This document shows, in pieces, positions 44,838 through 54,890 of a stretch of DNA of 64,000 nucleotides (its first letter is position 1; every line of letters starts with the position of its first letter). The notes under the pieces are model-generated. The model was given only the letters and a program-made list of their open reading frames with translations, did no database searches and was not told where the DNA came from. A program made the translations under genes and the position numbers. This DNA comes from Microdochium bolleyi (lineage: Eukaryota > Ascomycota > Sordariomycetes > Xylariales > Microdochiaceae), in the NCBI GenBank assembly GCA_001566295.1, contig KQ964286.1:1-64000 (forward strand), in the 5' to 3' direction.

Positions 44838-45984
44838 ATTGAAAGAACTCCACAGTCGACAGTTGGACAGCTACAATCATAGTTGTCTGCCTACTTATGA
44901 ACTTCGGTCGTGATTAAACATAAGCACTACCAGAGCCACTCGGCTGTCCAAAGAGGCCCTGTGTCGAGCAACACCAGCACTGCAAAATCAGGGTAACCCC
45001 GTGTTCTGTCTGCTCAATTCATGTTTCGAGCGCCGTCTTCGGAATCGTGGCCCCCTGCTCCGGGAGATGGAATGGGTGGCGCTCGAGGGCTGCAAACCAC
45101 CCTGCAGTGTGATAACAATTTGGTTCGAGTCATCCTCCAGCCTTAAGCCATCATGGCACATCAATGTGTGCAGGCAGCCCGCAAAGGTAATACGAATAAG
45201 TGAGACATGCGCAGCTGTCCAGGCAAGGCTCTGGTACTGCGACCTGCCTGCCAGTAATAACTCAAGAGCCTTATGCATATACCAGGGTCAAATGGTACTG
45301 CTCCGGGCTGTGCTCCCGGGCAGTGCAGCTGTGAGTTCCGTGGAGTGATGCACTGGCGAAATCCTCCAGGGGACCTCTAGTGATGTGGAGATGGCGCAAA
45401 CGATGTCTTGTTCTGTTGTGCCACGAGATATCTGGACGCTATCACTACCCTTGGTACATCGCATCTTGATCTACGTATCAGGTCTGTTGGGCTGTCTTGT
45501 AGTCCGGACCTCCCTTCTTCATCAAAACGCTCTTTGCATGGTGGCCTAAGCCTATACGCTGTTGCTAGACAGGATTTAATTTGGCAAGGCCCTTTGTCTC
45601 GTTTGTATGCGTCACTGATAATTCTTCATGCCGTCCATGGCTGCAGTGTCCAACTAGCTGTGCCTTTCCTGTATCGCAAAGGCGTGTTTGAGGGAGCCTG
45701 TAGGCTGCGTATACCAGGGTGTAGCGGGTGGCACGCCGCATGTCTGACATGCAGCATGGTCTACAGCATGTTCTCCCTCCGAACGCCTCTGTGTCTGCCT
45801 TGCAGCGCTTGCATGCATGCATGCGAAGATTAGCATGCGCAACTAATTACAGGCACACTGAGCATGCCGGCGTGCACAAGGCTCTTCTTGTTCTCTGTGA
45901 AAACTTCCAACACCCACGTTCCGCATCAATCTGCCACGAGTGTTGTGCAACCTGGAATTGCGTACACGCAGCTACCCGCGCACA
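44838..45984. other. Intergenic region
   Basis: No supportable gene. A TGCATGCATGCATGC palindromic run lies near 45813-45828. The rest is unremarkable. Confidence 0.5.
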
Positions 45985-48015
45985 ATGCAATCTGGACCGT
46001 GCGGACCGCTCGTACGAGCAAATCGTCGGGCCAGCTTCGTGAGCCGAGCAAGCCACGGGTTCGACGATGTCGACGACGGCAACTGGAGCACAGACGCCGG
46101 ATACGACGGGCGGGCACCGAAGCAGCCCTCGATGTCCGCCATGCGCGAGCGCCTGTCGATGACACCGAGGAGTCCCCCGCGCCGCAACAACACCAGGGAC
46201 AGCTTTGCGGGACCAGAACTTTCCTTCAGGAGCTACAGATCATCAGCAGGACCAGAAGGCGTTGGAGGCCAGGCGGTTCCATGGAGAGAGCCAACCGTAC
46301 TGCGACCAGATCCTCCATACATTCGTCAGCCAAAACCGCCTCCACCTGCGAGACAGCGCCGCGACTCGGTACCGATCCAGAGATCTCCCTCCTACGAACG
46401 AATAACTTCCCGAGACAACCCCTTCATACCATCTGGGCCCGTGTATGCCCCGCCTCAATCCTCGGCAACACCCCATCGACTTGCACAGAGATTCGGACCT
46501 CAAGACCATTACGCACCGCCACAACTTCGACAGGATAGACCGCGGCGGAATCAGGTGCACAGAATCCCCGACGAAGGGTACACAGAAGTCCCGCGCCGAG
46601 ACCAGCAGCCCCAACGAACCAGAACAGCGCTGCGGCGCAATGACGAAGCGCGGTTTAAAAAGCAGGAGGCACTGGCCCGCAGAATCGGAGAGGAAATAGC
46701 AGCAGTACTTGATGAGAGGCTTAACCATCCTCGAGATGGGCAGCAGCTTGGGAGCAATGGGGGTGCTGGAGCTGGCCGCAGCGGGAGTCACGACGGCAAC
46801 ACCAACAACACAATCGCGCAGCTCCTCGCAGGGCTTTCTCAAGGGGCCGGCAATGGCTTCGGAAACAACCAGTCATATGGACTTGGCTCTCAATCAGCGC
46901 AGGGTCCAGCTTACGACAAGGCCATGGCATATATAGCCGACTCGATGCAGCGGAACCAATTCCTGCCACCAGCATATCAGTCCTCGGGACTACTGGCGTC
47001 CAGTCTTTCGCCCGAGGGGTCCAACGGGCACAACTCCTATCTGCAACTCATCCAGTGCTTGTTGACGGACCAAACACAGCTGCGAGGTATGGTGCAGGAC
47101 CTCCAGAAAGACCTGCAGAGTCTTGACGGGGGCTCATCCACCCGGTCTGGCCCCTATGCGCCGTCACTTCGCCGCGCAGCTCGATCGGCCACGGAGCCAG
47201 ACCTGGAAAGTCTAGGGGCATCGTCGTCTCTGCGGTCGGCCCAAAGCGCTCCGGTTCGGCTTGGTGCGCAGAGACGCGGCGTCGATCTCCTGAAACAACC
47301 ACCGAGATACAGACGTCGATACCTGGAGGTTCCAAACGCGGTGGAGTCGGACTGGGAAAAAGACAGCGATGACGATTATTGGGATGACGATGACTTTGCC
47401 GAAACACGGACGAATATCTCAAGTCGTAAGCAGCGTGCAGGGCCTGTGTATAATGCGCGGAGAGCTCCTGCGTTTGGGGTGGTATATACGAGTGGACCCC
47501 AAGAGCAACACGATACCGTCAAGTCGGTCCCTCAAGCCCCTACAAACTCGAATTACACTCGCCCCTACGTGGAAGACGAGGAAGAGCCGACCGACAGCGA
47601 AGAGGACGATGCAAGCGAGGAAGAGGCAGAATGGTCTGACTTTGACTACTCGAGCCCAGTGATAGACTACCGTAGCCAGGCTCGAAATTTTGGGCAAGAG
47701 CTCTCGGCACCAAAAGCAGACTGGTCTCGCTGGCGAGCAGATCCCGCCGGCAGATCTAGTCGAGCGGCGACACCAGGGATTCGGGACGAGGCGAGGGCGC
47801 GAAGCTCAAGGCGCGGCGGGGTTCGAGACTTTGACGTCTACGACGACTACGAGGACGACATGGTATACGTCCCGCCGCCGCCGCGACGAGAGGGATTGTA
47901 CGCCCTCAATTTGCAGAGCCAGGGTAGACGAGCGAGGTCACCGTACCGGCGCCGCCCAGGCATCTCCGTGCCGCATGGCGCAGCACCGCCTTACGTGCCG
48001 TCAGTGTCTTCGTGA
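45985..48015 (+). CDS. Large intrinsically disordered protein
   Basis: A single exon of 676 aa from ATG 45985; the frame is open a little farther upstream but without another ATG. The composition is dominated by Arg, Pro, Ser, Gln, Gly and Asp. The N-terminal third is a basic Pro/Arg-rich stretch with many RDxxP and PPxxxR motifs. A helical or coiled segment (EARFKKQEALARRIGEEIAAVLDER, shortened here) lies at about 218-240. A Gly/Asn/Ser-rich linker leads to a second helical block with LIQCLLTDQTQLRGMVQDL. Two acidic patches (DSDDDYWDDDDF and EDEEEPTDSEEDDASEEE) precede an Arg-rich end. I recognise no domain. A scaffold, RNA-binding or cytoskeletal role is imaginable but unsupported. It is probably restricted to related fungi. 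Confidence 0.65.
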   Translation: MQSGPCGPLVRANRRASFVSRASHGFDDVDDGNWSTDAGYDGRAPKQPSMSAMRERLSMTPRSPPRRNNTRDSFAGPELSFRSYRSSAGPEGVGGQAVPWREPTVLRPDPPYIRQPKPPPPARQRRDSVPIQRSPSYERITSRDNPFIPSGPVYAPPQSSATPHRLAQRFGPQDHYAPPQLRQDRPRRNQVHRIPDEGYTEVPRRDQQPQRTRTALRRNDEARFKKQEALARRIGEEIAAVLDERLNHPRDGQQLGSNGGAGAGRSGSHDGNTNNTIAQLLAGLSQGAGNGFGNNQSYGLGSQSAQGPAYDKAMAYIADSMQRNQFLPPAYQSSGLLASSLSPEGSNGHNSYLQLIQCLLTDQTQLRGMVQDLQKDLQSLDGGSSTRSGPYAPSLRRAARSATEPDLESLGASSSLRSAQSAPVRLGAQRRGVDLLKQPPRYRRRYLEVPNAVESDWEKDSDDDYWDDDDFAETRTNISSRKQRAGPVYNARRAPAFGVVYTSGPQEQHDTVKSVPQAPTNSNYTRPYVEDEEEPTDSEEDDASEEEAEWSDFDYSSPVIDYRSQARNFGQELSAPKADWSRWRADPAGRSSRAATPGIRDEARARSSRRGGVRDFDVYDDYEDDMVYVPPPPRREGLYALNLQSQGRRARSPYRRRPGISVPHGAAPPYVPSVSS

Positions 48016-48570
48016 AACGTGAGGGGTCTTGTCCCGTGTGGAAGTTTTCGAACAATAAAGTAATTAATAGAAGGACAAGAAATCACGACATGAGCGTCTA
48101 CAATCAAATCTCTGATTGATCAAAATGTAACATCATCATAGACAGGCGAAGCCCCCATTGTGCTGTGCGGTTCGTTCTTATCGCCAGATTGTTATTGGTG
48201 GTGGCCTAGCTGAGGACACAAGCAATCACTGCCAAGCATGCACCTCGGGCAAGGAGAGGCCGAGGCATTGAATTTTGCAGCTGATATGGACGAGCTGGCA
48301 ACCATCACCGAACTTGGAAAAACTAAGAAGCGGTCATACCATGAGGTATCGACTGGAGAGAGGGCTCGGGTTCTTGCCAGAAGCTGTGTACCCGGCATTT
48401 TCACATAACCCTATGACGTGGTACTACCAAGGCCACAGGATTCTGCAGGCCGACATGTTGAATCCAGAAAAAGGCTTTCTCGTATTTGCACTACCCTTGC
48501 CAGAAACGTCACATATGACTTTATCATACAAATACTACTCGCTATTCTAAGCACGGTCTTGGGTTTATCG
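48016..48570. other. Convergent intergenic region
   Basis: This is the 3' space between the disordered-protein gene and the receptor gene. A 91-codon plus-strand frame (48275-48550) has some protein character (NPMTWYYQGHRILQADML) but no known family; I do not call it. Confidence 0.4.
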
Positions 48571-49898
48571 CTAGTCATCGAAAGCCTTCGGGCGTCGCTC
48601 TTCGAGTCGTTCTTCGAGTTCGATATAATCATCGCTCACCTCCGAAGGGACTGGTCTGACAGAGTGTCGAAAGTGTGTCACCGAGCTGTTGTCGTGCAGG
48701 GCCGTGAATGGATTCGCCTCCTTGTTCATACTCTTTATGGCATGATCGTTGGACGTAGCACCCGTTGTGTTGAATCTGCTGGGAGTTGGCTGAGTGCCGT
48801 AAGACGACAGGAAGGTCTTTGGCAGCAGCGGGCGCAGACCAGGGATGCATGCGCAGATAATCCCTGCGACTGGCTCGACGCCAGCGAGGGACCATACGGT
48901 GCCTTCATCGTAGAGGTTTTTCCACTGGTACCCATGTGTGAAGACGACGCGGGCAAGCGAAATGAAACAGGTGCTGTTGTATAGAAATTAGTAACTTTTG
49001 AAAAGGCTTGATGTGGAGAATGAAGGACACTTACATGAAGCCGAAACAAAAGGATACAATAATTCCAATGCGCTTCCCACGGTTCATGTTTAGGCCCCAG
49101 ATTGCCTTGAGGGGCAGGAGAAAGACCATGAAGTCAGTAAAGACCGTCATGCTGTCATAGGCAATGTTGACATTTGCCATCGCCTCAAACTGCGCCTCGG
49201 TAGCATCTGCCCAAGCCCACCACTTGTCGATCGGTTGAACAGCTGCGAGATAGCCAACAATGCTGGCGACGAAGCATGCGAAGGTGATACCCGAAGCCAC
49301 ATATATCATGATCGTCATCGAGCGGTTGTGTCCAGCGAAGACACGATGGTAAAGGCACAGGATCGAGGCTTTGCACGAGTACACCGCGAGCACGAGGATC
49401 AGGTTGTTGACCCAACCAATCTATCAAAGCACAAGGTACGTTAGCCAGAAAATCACTTGAGAGCATCAATCGCGCCTTACCTGATCGTGAATCAACGAAA
49501 CGTCGGTGGGCGCCGCAACGTCGGTGTACGGGTACCCGGGGATGCCGATTCCGCCATATATAAGCACTGGTTTGCGAGGGTAAACGTCAGCTGTCGTGTC
49601 TGGCAGAAAATCCTCAAGCATGGGGACATTGGGCCACATACTCAAGAGTAAAAGGACGAAGAAGACGATCGTGAAGAACTGTCGAGCGCGTTAAGAAGAC
49701 GTTATCCAGAGCGAATAAGACCAGAGCACTTACCGCCGACACCACGACCATCCAGTCAGTCCAGCTGTACAATCCTTTGCCCTTTATCTTGAGGTAAAAT
49801 CGGAGCCCGACTACCATTGTGGACATCACAGGCAGGATAATCCATGTGGCGATGAGCTCCCGCTGCCGAGGCAGATAGACAGGGAAAGGTTGAACCAT
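48571..49898 (-). CDS. PTH11-like integral membrane protein (fungal rhodopsin-type domain)
   Basis: Five exons (49898-49734, 49678-49642, 49566-49481, 49420-49035, 48973-48571) encode 358 aa; every junction keeps phase. The 75-nt intron at 49567-49641 (GTATGT donor) is in frame if retained, but removing it restores the family's TM2 region with the following LIYGGIG. Seven hydrophobic helices are visible, with the family hallmarks YSCKASILCLYHRVF after TM3, a W..AD.T.C-like loop here reading WWAWADATE, DFMVFLLPLKAIWGLNM at TM5-6, and a Glu/Arg-rich cytoplasmic tail. No CFEM Cys domain precedes TM1. PTH11-type proteins are candidate GPCR-like sensors of surfaces or nutrients; ligands are mostly unknown. 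Confidence 0.88.
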
Positions 49899-52110
49899 GG
49901 TTGAGGACTGGCGCAACACAAAGCTGCTGGATGCAAGTGACCACCGATGCGGATGATTGCACGCAAGCTCTATGTATATGATTTCATCCAAGTCAAGAGG
50001 TGACCATGCTGTCCAATCTCGGGTTGACGGAATCTCGAGTCAGTCCACGGGCGTCAGTGCCAGCGTGGCGCTGTGAGGAGGGGATGGTATGACTAGTGGC
50101 CCAGACGTGGCTGTACACTATGAAGGAAATGCAGGGGGTAACAGACCTCACCTTTGTGATAAGGCTCAAATGGCTGATAACAACACCATCTAGTTGGACA
50201 TTCTTTTCAGCTGCCGTCCGTGCTGGATGAACTACGTAGCTTAGCGCTGTTCCCCGGCTGCCACTATCTTAGCGTTCTGCGAGTGCCTTAGCACTGGGAC
50301 CATGGCTCTGTGCTCTAGCGCAGGCTAGATCTGAAGCGGCAATGTGTGGCGAAGCTGAACGGACTGAAGATAACGGTGACCGGAATGTCCTCTTGATTAG
50401 AGTAGTATTAGCTCTCATTGTGAGTACTATTAGGCTAACAGCAACGGCAAATATCCCAACGCTGAATCGTGAGAATGAATAAGGTTGATCGCCCAGATTC
50501 TTCCATGCATATCAGTGCTTGCAAGTGGTCGTGAACATGGCGGACCTTGTTGCGGATGGCCCTAGGGCTGCGTCCCGGATAACGCCTCACAACTGTCAGA
50601 GGATAGGGGCAGCGTGGCCCCACCTCCAGGTTAATAGCTCAGCCTGGACCAAAACCTCGTGCCACTCCGAACGCTTGCATAAGCCGACTTGACCGGTGCC
50701 ATCGGTACGTGATCCTATTCGTGTTTGGTCTCTGGCCTCGAGATCAGCACACACAGCCAAGCCTAGACCTGGTCTGAAACTAATCCACGGGCGGCGAGTG
50801 TTCCACAATTGTTCAGGGGCTCCCGGATTGCTACAGCAGCGCTGATCCGGGGTGGTGTCGGCCTGAGCTTCAACTACTAATAACAAGGCAAGCTCCTTCA
50901 ACAGAACCAGAGGCTTAGCCCTGGTCTGCACGCCACGACCGTGGAAACTGCCCCCCCTCGATGGACAGTTTAGCGCGAGGCCCTAAAAGTCGCCAAGCAC
51001 GACGACACGTTCCGGAGCGGTGCCTGGCGAGACACGCCCAGATCCTGGCGTCCCTGATGGCGTGCAACCGATCGCCCCCAGACCCGAAACTTGGTGATCG
51101 CCGCCATGGAGTCCACGGCCCTCGAAGTGCGACCCCGGTCTTCCCTGCGCCGAGATCCACCAATATCAACAGAGGCGAGATTATGGCCATTGCGCTGCTA
51201 GGGTGCGGCTTCGACATCTATCAGCCCAGGAACCATGGCTTACACGCTAGCCAGGACTCATCTCAATGTCCTTTGCTGGTACAAATGAACCTGCTGGACG
51301 CAAACCCCGGCTGGACTAGTTGTTGCCCCAACTCCTTCAGCCCCTAATGTGGTCGCCATCGCTCGATTCAATCTAGGTGACGCAATCTGTAGCTTGAACT
51401 CGGCCGAGTTCGCGCGAGTCAACATGGCGTTTCACCAAGCTAAGGCCGGCAAGAAGACACGGCTAGTGCGACAACAGATTGAGCAAATGCAGGAACCACA
51501 GCGGCACCATACTGGACCACGGCTCGCCATGGGGAGCCAGGACACCGATACACAGGTTTTAGGCGCACCCGGGCTAGACTCGCTGCATCTGCGAACCTTG
51601 CCAACTTTTTGAGCTGGGACCGGTGACTGGTCGGGGCGAGGAGACCGCGGAATGTCTGAGCTCGAACCCAATCGTGGCTGACCAATGATGAGGCGAGAAC
51701 TAGTCACTGTTTGACATTGTCAGGCGACACGTGCATCCAGTGAAAACTCTGATTGAGCTTCGAAAGGATCCAGGACCTTGATGTGAGGCTTTGATGAGAC
51801 AGCGACCATTATCGTCGACACACCTCGGCAGGGCTGTTACCAGGGAGGCAGGGCATTTTCGAACGCCATTTCATGGCGGCCGTTCAGAGTAGTGGGCTTC
51901 GTTGGGCACTGCCGCTCCAGTCTACCACGATTGGACTTGGTTCCTAACGGCCGCAGGTGAGGGGCGGCACGACGACCAGAACCGGGTTCCAGCATTATAG
52001 CTTGCTACGCCGAAAGACACGAGTACATAGGTCCATGATGGTAATTCTGTTAAATACAAAAAAAAAATAAAAAAATTGCCAGCACAACAGCGTTGTAAAC
52101 TCTAGCGTAG
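49899..52110. other. Gene-poor 2.2 kb region
   Basis: No gene recognised on either strand; frames at 50961-51347 and 51349-51612 lack protein character. An A-rich run (about 52057-52076) marks the 3' flank of the small minus-strand gene. No terminal repeats or transposase fragments were seen. Confidence 0.5.
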
Positions 52111-52746
52111 TCATCTGCGCACTGAACCAAACGAGATTCCTTTCGTTGTCAACGAGCCAGCTATCACTGACCTCTGCACTGCCTTCTCTTCTACCACCGT
52201 CTGGAGCGTGTCAGGGGCGACAAGTTTGAGGGGACCCTTTTCGACCTATAGCAAGAGACACAAAATCAGCTTCCTGAAAGAGACTATCTGGGGTTTTCAT
52301 GAACTGGAATACATACCTCGGAGTCTTGTGGGATCAGGTTTTCTAGGAAGAAAGTTGCACGATCAGCGTTTGGCTCAACATCAGCGGGAACCAAGGCACG
52401 CTCACCAAACCGGATGATGCCATCATTCTTGAGCTCAAGGCTGATCACCGAGTCCTCTGTCTCCCCTGAGACCTTGATGTCTGCCTTGGTGATTGACACA
52501 GACGGGGTCAACTAGACGGGGATTAGCCAAGCTGCGGTAGTCAGGGTTGCACAAAGCGACGAGTGATGGGGGGGGGGCGGCGGGGCACTGCCGTGGGAAA
52601 CTTGCCCTTTGCTTAGATGTTGCCGGGGGTGGTGCCGGCAGCGGCCCGTCGCGCAGCGTCGCCCCGTTGGGACCTGTGCCATAATTTGGTATGGTCTCCG
52701 TCCTGGAGGAGCCACGTCCTGGGTTAGACCTCACGGCTTCCGGCAT
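52111..52746 (-). CDS. Small protein of unknown function with a GC-AG intron
   Basis: The model has exons 52746-52606, 52511-52317 and 52245-52111, giving 156 aa. All three junctions are phase 0. Intron 1 (52605-52512) begins AGG|GCAAGT, a standard GC-AG donor, and ends GTCTAG; no GT donor in this stretch gives an open frame. Intron 2 (52316-52246) is GTATGT...TATAG. The first exon is Pro/Gly/Thr-rich and probably disordered. Exons 2-3 look like a compact beta-rich domain: VSITKADIKVSGETEDSV, alternating hydrophobics, then an Asp/Glu-bordered helix-like DTLQTVVEEKAVQRSV. I do not recognise the family. Its start may lie farther upstream if there is another exon. Confidence 0.5.
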
Positions 52747-53231
52747 GATTTCAGTCGTGGTATTGGGCAGCCTCTCTTTCGTTGTGCAGTTTCTGTTGCC
52801 ACTGTGAAGCCTGGAGAAGGCTCTGCAAGGCGGAATCTGGCAAGATATATCAGCAACACATGCTCGCTATAGCCTGGTTCGTGTAACAGCAGAAATAGAG
52901 TGTATAAACCTAGTATAGAGACTTTTATCACTAGTGAGTCATTCACATCGTTGCTGTAAGGCGTCCAGGCGATCAGCGTGGCAGCCTTTCTCCCCAGCCC
53001 TGCCTTCAGTGCTGCGCCACTATGCACATGCACGAGGCCGCCAAGGGGATATTGAGTGTGACAACACGGCAGATAGCCAAGGGTGCGGGTGTGACAACCC
53101 AACCGAGCCTTACCTGGTCGGCGGCATGCACACGTCTCATGACTGAAAATCTGATCATGCGGATATGAGCCCTTCTTGCTCTCCTAAGTAGTTGGGAGGC
53201 AATCTCCTCAGTGCAAGAATGACAGAGCACC
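52747..53231. promoter_or_regulatory. Divergent promoter region
   Basis: 485 bp separate the starts of the small unknown gene (minus) and the hydrolase gene (plus). No specific site was recognised. Confidence 0.4.
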
Positions 53232-54479
53232 ATGACCCGAATCACAGCCTTGCAGAGATCGTTCAGCGACCGGTGGTTCAAGACCACACCGGGCGCCGCC
53301 CCCGATCCTGAGTACGGCATCAAAGTCCTCTACGAGCCTGAAGTAGCTGATGTCGAGTGAGTGCATCCAACACTGGGCACTTAAGTCCCGCCGGGATATG
53401 ATGGGGTTTTGACTAACTCGCTCATCGCAGTATCGTCTTCGTTCACGGCATCACTGGCCACAGAGAAGGCACCTGGACCGCAGCGGATGGCAATGGGCCG
53501 TGGCCACAGAGCCTGCTGCCGTCGCTGTTGCCTCGAGCCCGAATCCTGACCTTCGGGTACGATGCAGCCGTCATGGGAGCGTGGTCCAGTGTGTCAGGAA
53601 ACCGTATCGGAGATCATGCAAGAAACCTGCTGTCAGCATTGGCAGCCCAGCGAGCCCTTGACCCCTCAGGTGTGAGTCTTCAAAACAACCCCGTCCCTAC
53701 GACGCATAATACAGGACCCCCACAATGCACCATGCACAACTGCTGACCGGAGAGCACCGGTGGTGTGCTAGGTTGCGTTGCCCCTCATCTTTGTGGCACA
53801 TAGCCTCGGTGGCCTCGTTGTCAAGGACGCTATGCTTGCATCTCGCACAAGCCCTGAGGCTCACCTGCGGACGATTCATGACTGCACGCAAGGCATACTC
53901 TTCCTCGGCACCCCGCACATCGGAAGCAGCCTGGCTACGGTCGCTGACCGATGCGTCCGTGCCGCAGCTCTCGTCGGAGCCCGGACCAACACCAAGATTG
54001 TCCAGGTCCTCCGCCGCGACTCGGAGGTGCTGGACCGCATCCAGCACGAGTTCCATGAGATGCTTAGAATGCGACCGCTGAGCATCATCTGCTTCTACGA
54101 GGAGCTTGCCATGCCAGGCATCGGTGTCATCGTACCCAGAACCTCGGCCGTCCTGCCGGGCTATACAGCAATCGGCATCCACAGCCACCATAGGGACATT
54201 GCGCGGTTCGCGCGAGCCAGCGATCCCGGCTTTCTCAGCATAGTGGGGCAGCTGCGGAGACTCGTGGCGGACAATTCATCGTTATCTTCATCCCAAATGT
54301 CAGACATCGATAGCAAATCCGATGCGACGCTGGTGTCTAGCGTCAGCTCGCTGGGCGAGGACATGCACCCTGCGCCTCCGCAGGGATCATCTGGGATCAC
54401 CATCTGGGGGAACGTGTACAACTCGAGCGTGGTCAACGGGCACCACACGATCGCGGGGGACCTTGTCTTCAGCCGGTAA
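53232..54479 (+). CDS. Alpha/beta hydrolase (SERAC1/SesB-like) with C-terminal amyloid-like motif
   Basis: Three exons, 53232-53356, 53431-53671 and 53772-54479, encode 357 aa. The hydrolase fold is clear: IVFVHGITGHREGTW at 43-57 carries the HG oxyanion loop, and VAHSLGGLVVKDAM holds nucleophile Ser133 in an AHSLG box. ILFLGTPHIGSS and a late His (HSHHRDIARF) complete a likely triad. This lipase/esterase type occurs in fungi alone or as the N-terminal part of NLRs (SesB). After a Ser-rich linker the last 28 residues (330-357) contain two pseudo-repeats, TIWGNVYNS (332-340) and TIAGDLVFS (348-356). These resemble HET-s-related amyloid motifs placed at the C-terminus of effector proteins. The adjacent downstream NLR gene carries a similar motif. 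The stop TAA overlaps a GTAAGG donor-like sequence, so a read-on splice form cannot be excluded. Confidence 0.85.
54393..54476 (+). other. Two amyloid-like pseudo-repeats at hydrolase C-terminus
   Basis: This stretch encodes residues 330-357. The pattern is [T/K]-I-x-G-x-[V/L]-x-[aromatic/N]-[S/N], occurring twice, 16 residues apart, with Gly and Asn at turn positions and alternating hydrophobics. Matching sequence in the next gene is at 55112-55159. Confidence 0.55.
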
Positions 54480-54890
54480 GGGAGCTCGGTCGACACCCTT
54501 GCAAGGGCGGGCCACGCCTCGGCCTGATATAGTGCTGTTGGTTGGTAACATGCACGAGAAGGCTGTGTTAGGCAGACTGGTCCGCAAAAGTGTGGGCGGA
54601 CCGCGCCAGTTTCAATGTCACGCATTTCCCAACCCTGAACGCACGTTCTGCCTTCTTGCCTGCCTGCAGTTGGTTCGCATACCATGACTTTGGATGGGAA
54701 AATGGTGTGAAGGGAGTCTTGCTGCTGGTTCACCCTCGATATCGGAGTCGCAGTACGGAGCACGACCAGGTCAGGGCGACATCTCACAGCGCCGGAGATT
54801 CGTTACGCCTGTGCCTCGATCCGCAAGGCTCCGTCAAGACAAGCTCGGCTTCTTCGCCCACGCTCAGGTGCTTGTGAACGAGGCTAAACA
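54480..54890. other. Short intergenic gap between hydrolase and NLR genes
   Basis: 411 bp with no gene; presumably it holds the 3' UTR of the hydrolase gene and the promoter of the NLR gene. No evident duplication or mobile sequence. Confidence 0.5.

Noticed and set aside
45100..45150. GGTTCGAGTC motif resembling a tRNA T-arm
   Set aside because: No matching acceptor, D or anticodon stems could be folded around it.
50961..51612. Possible genes in the 50-52 kb gap
   Set aside because: Short frames without known motifs, start context or partner exons.
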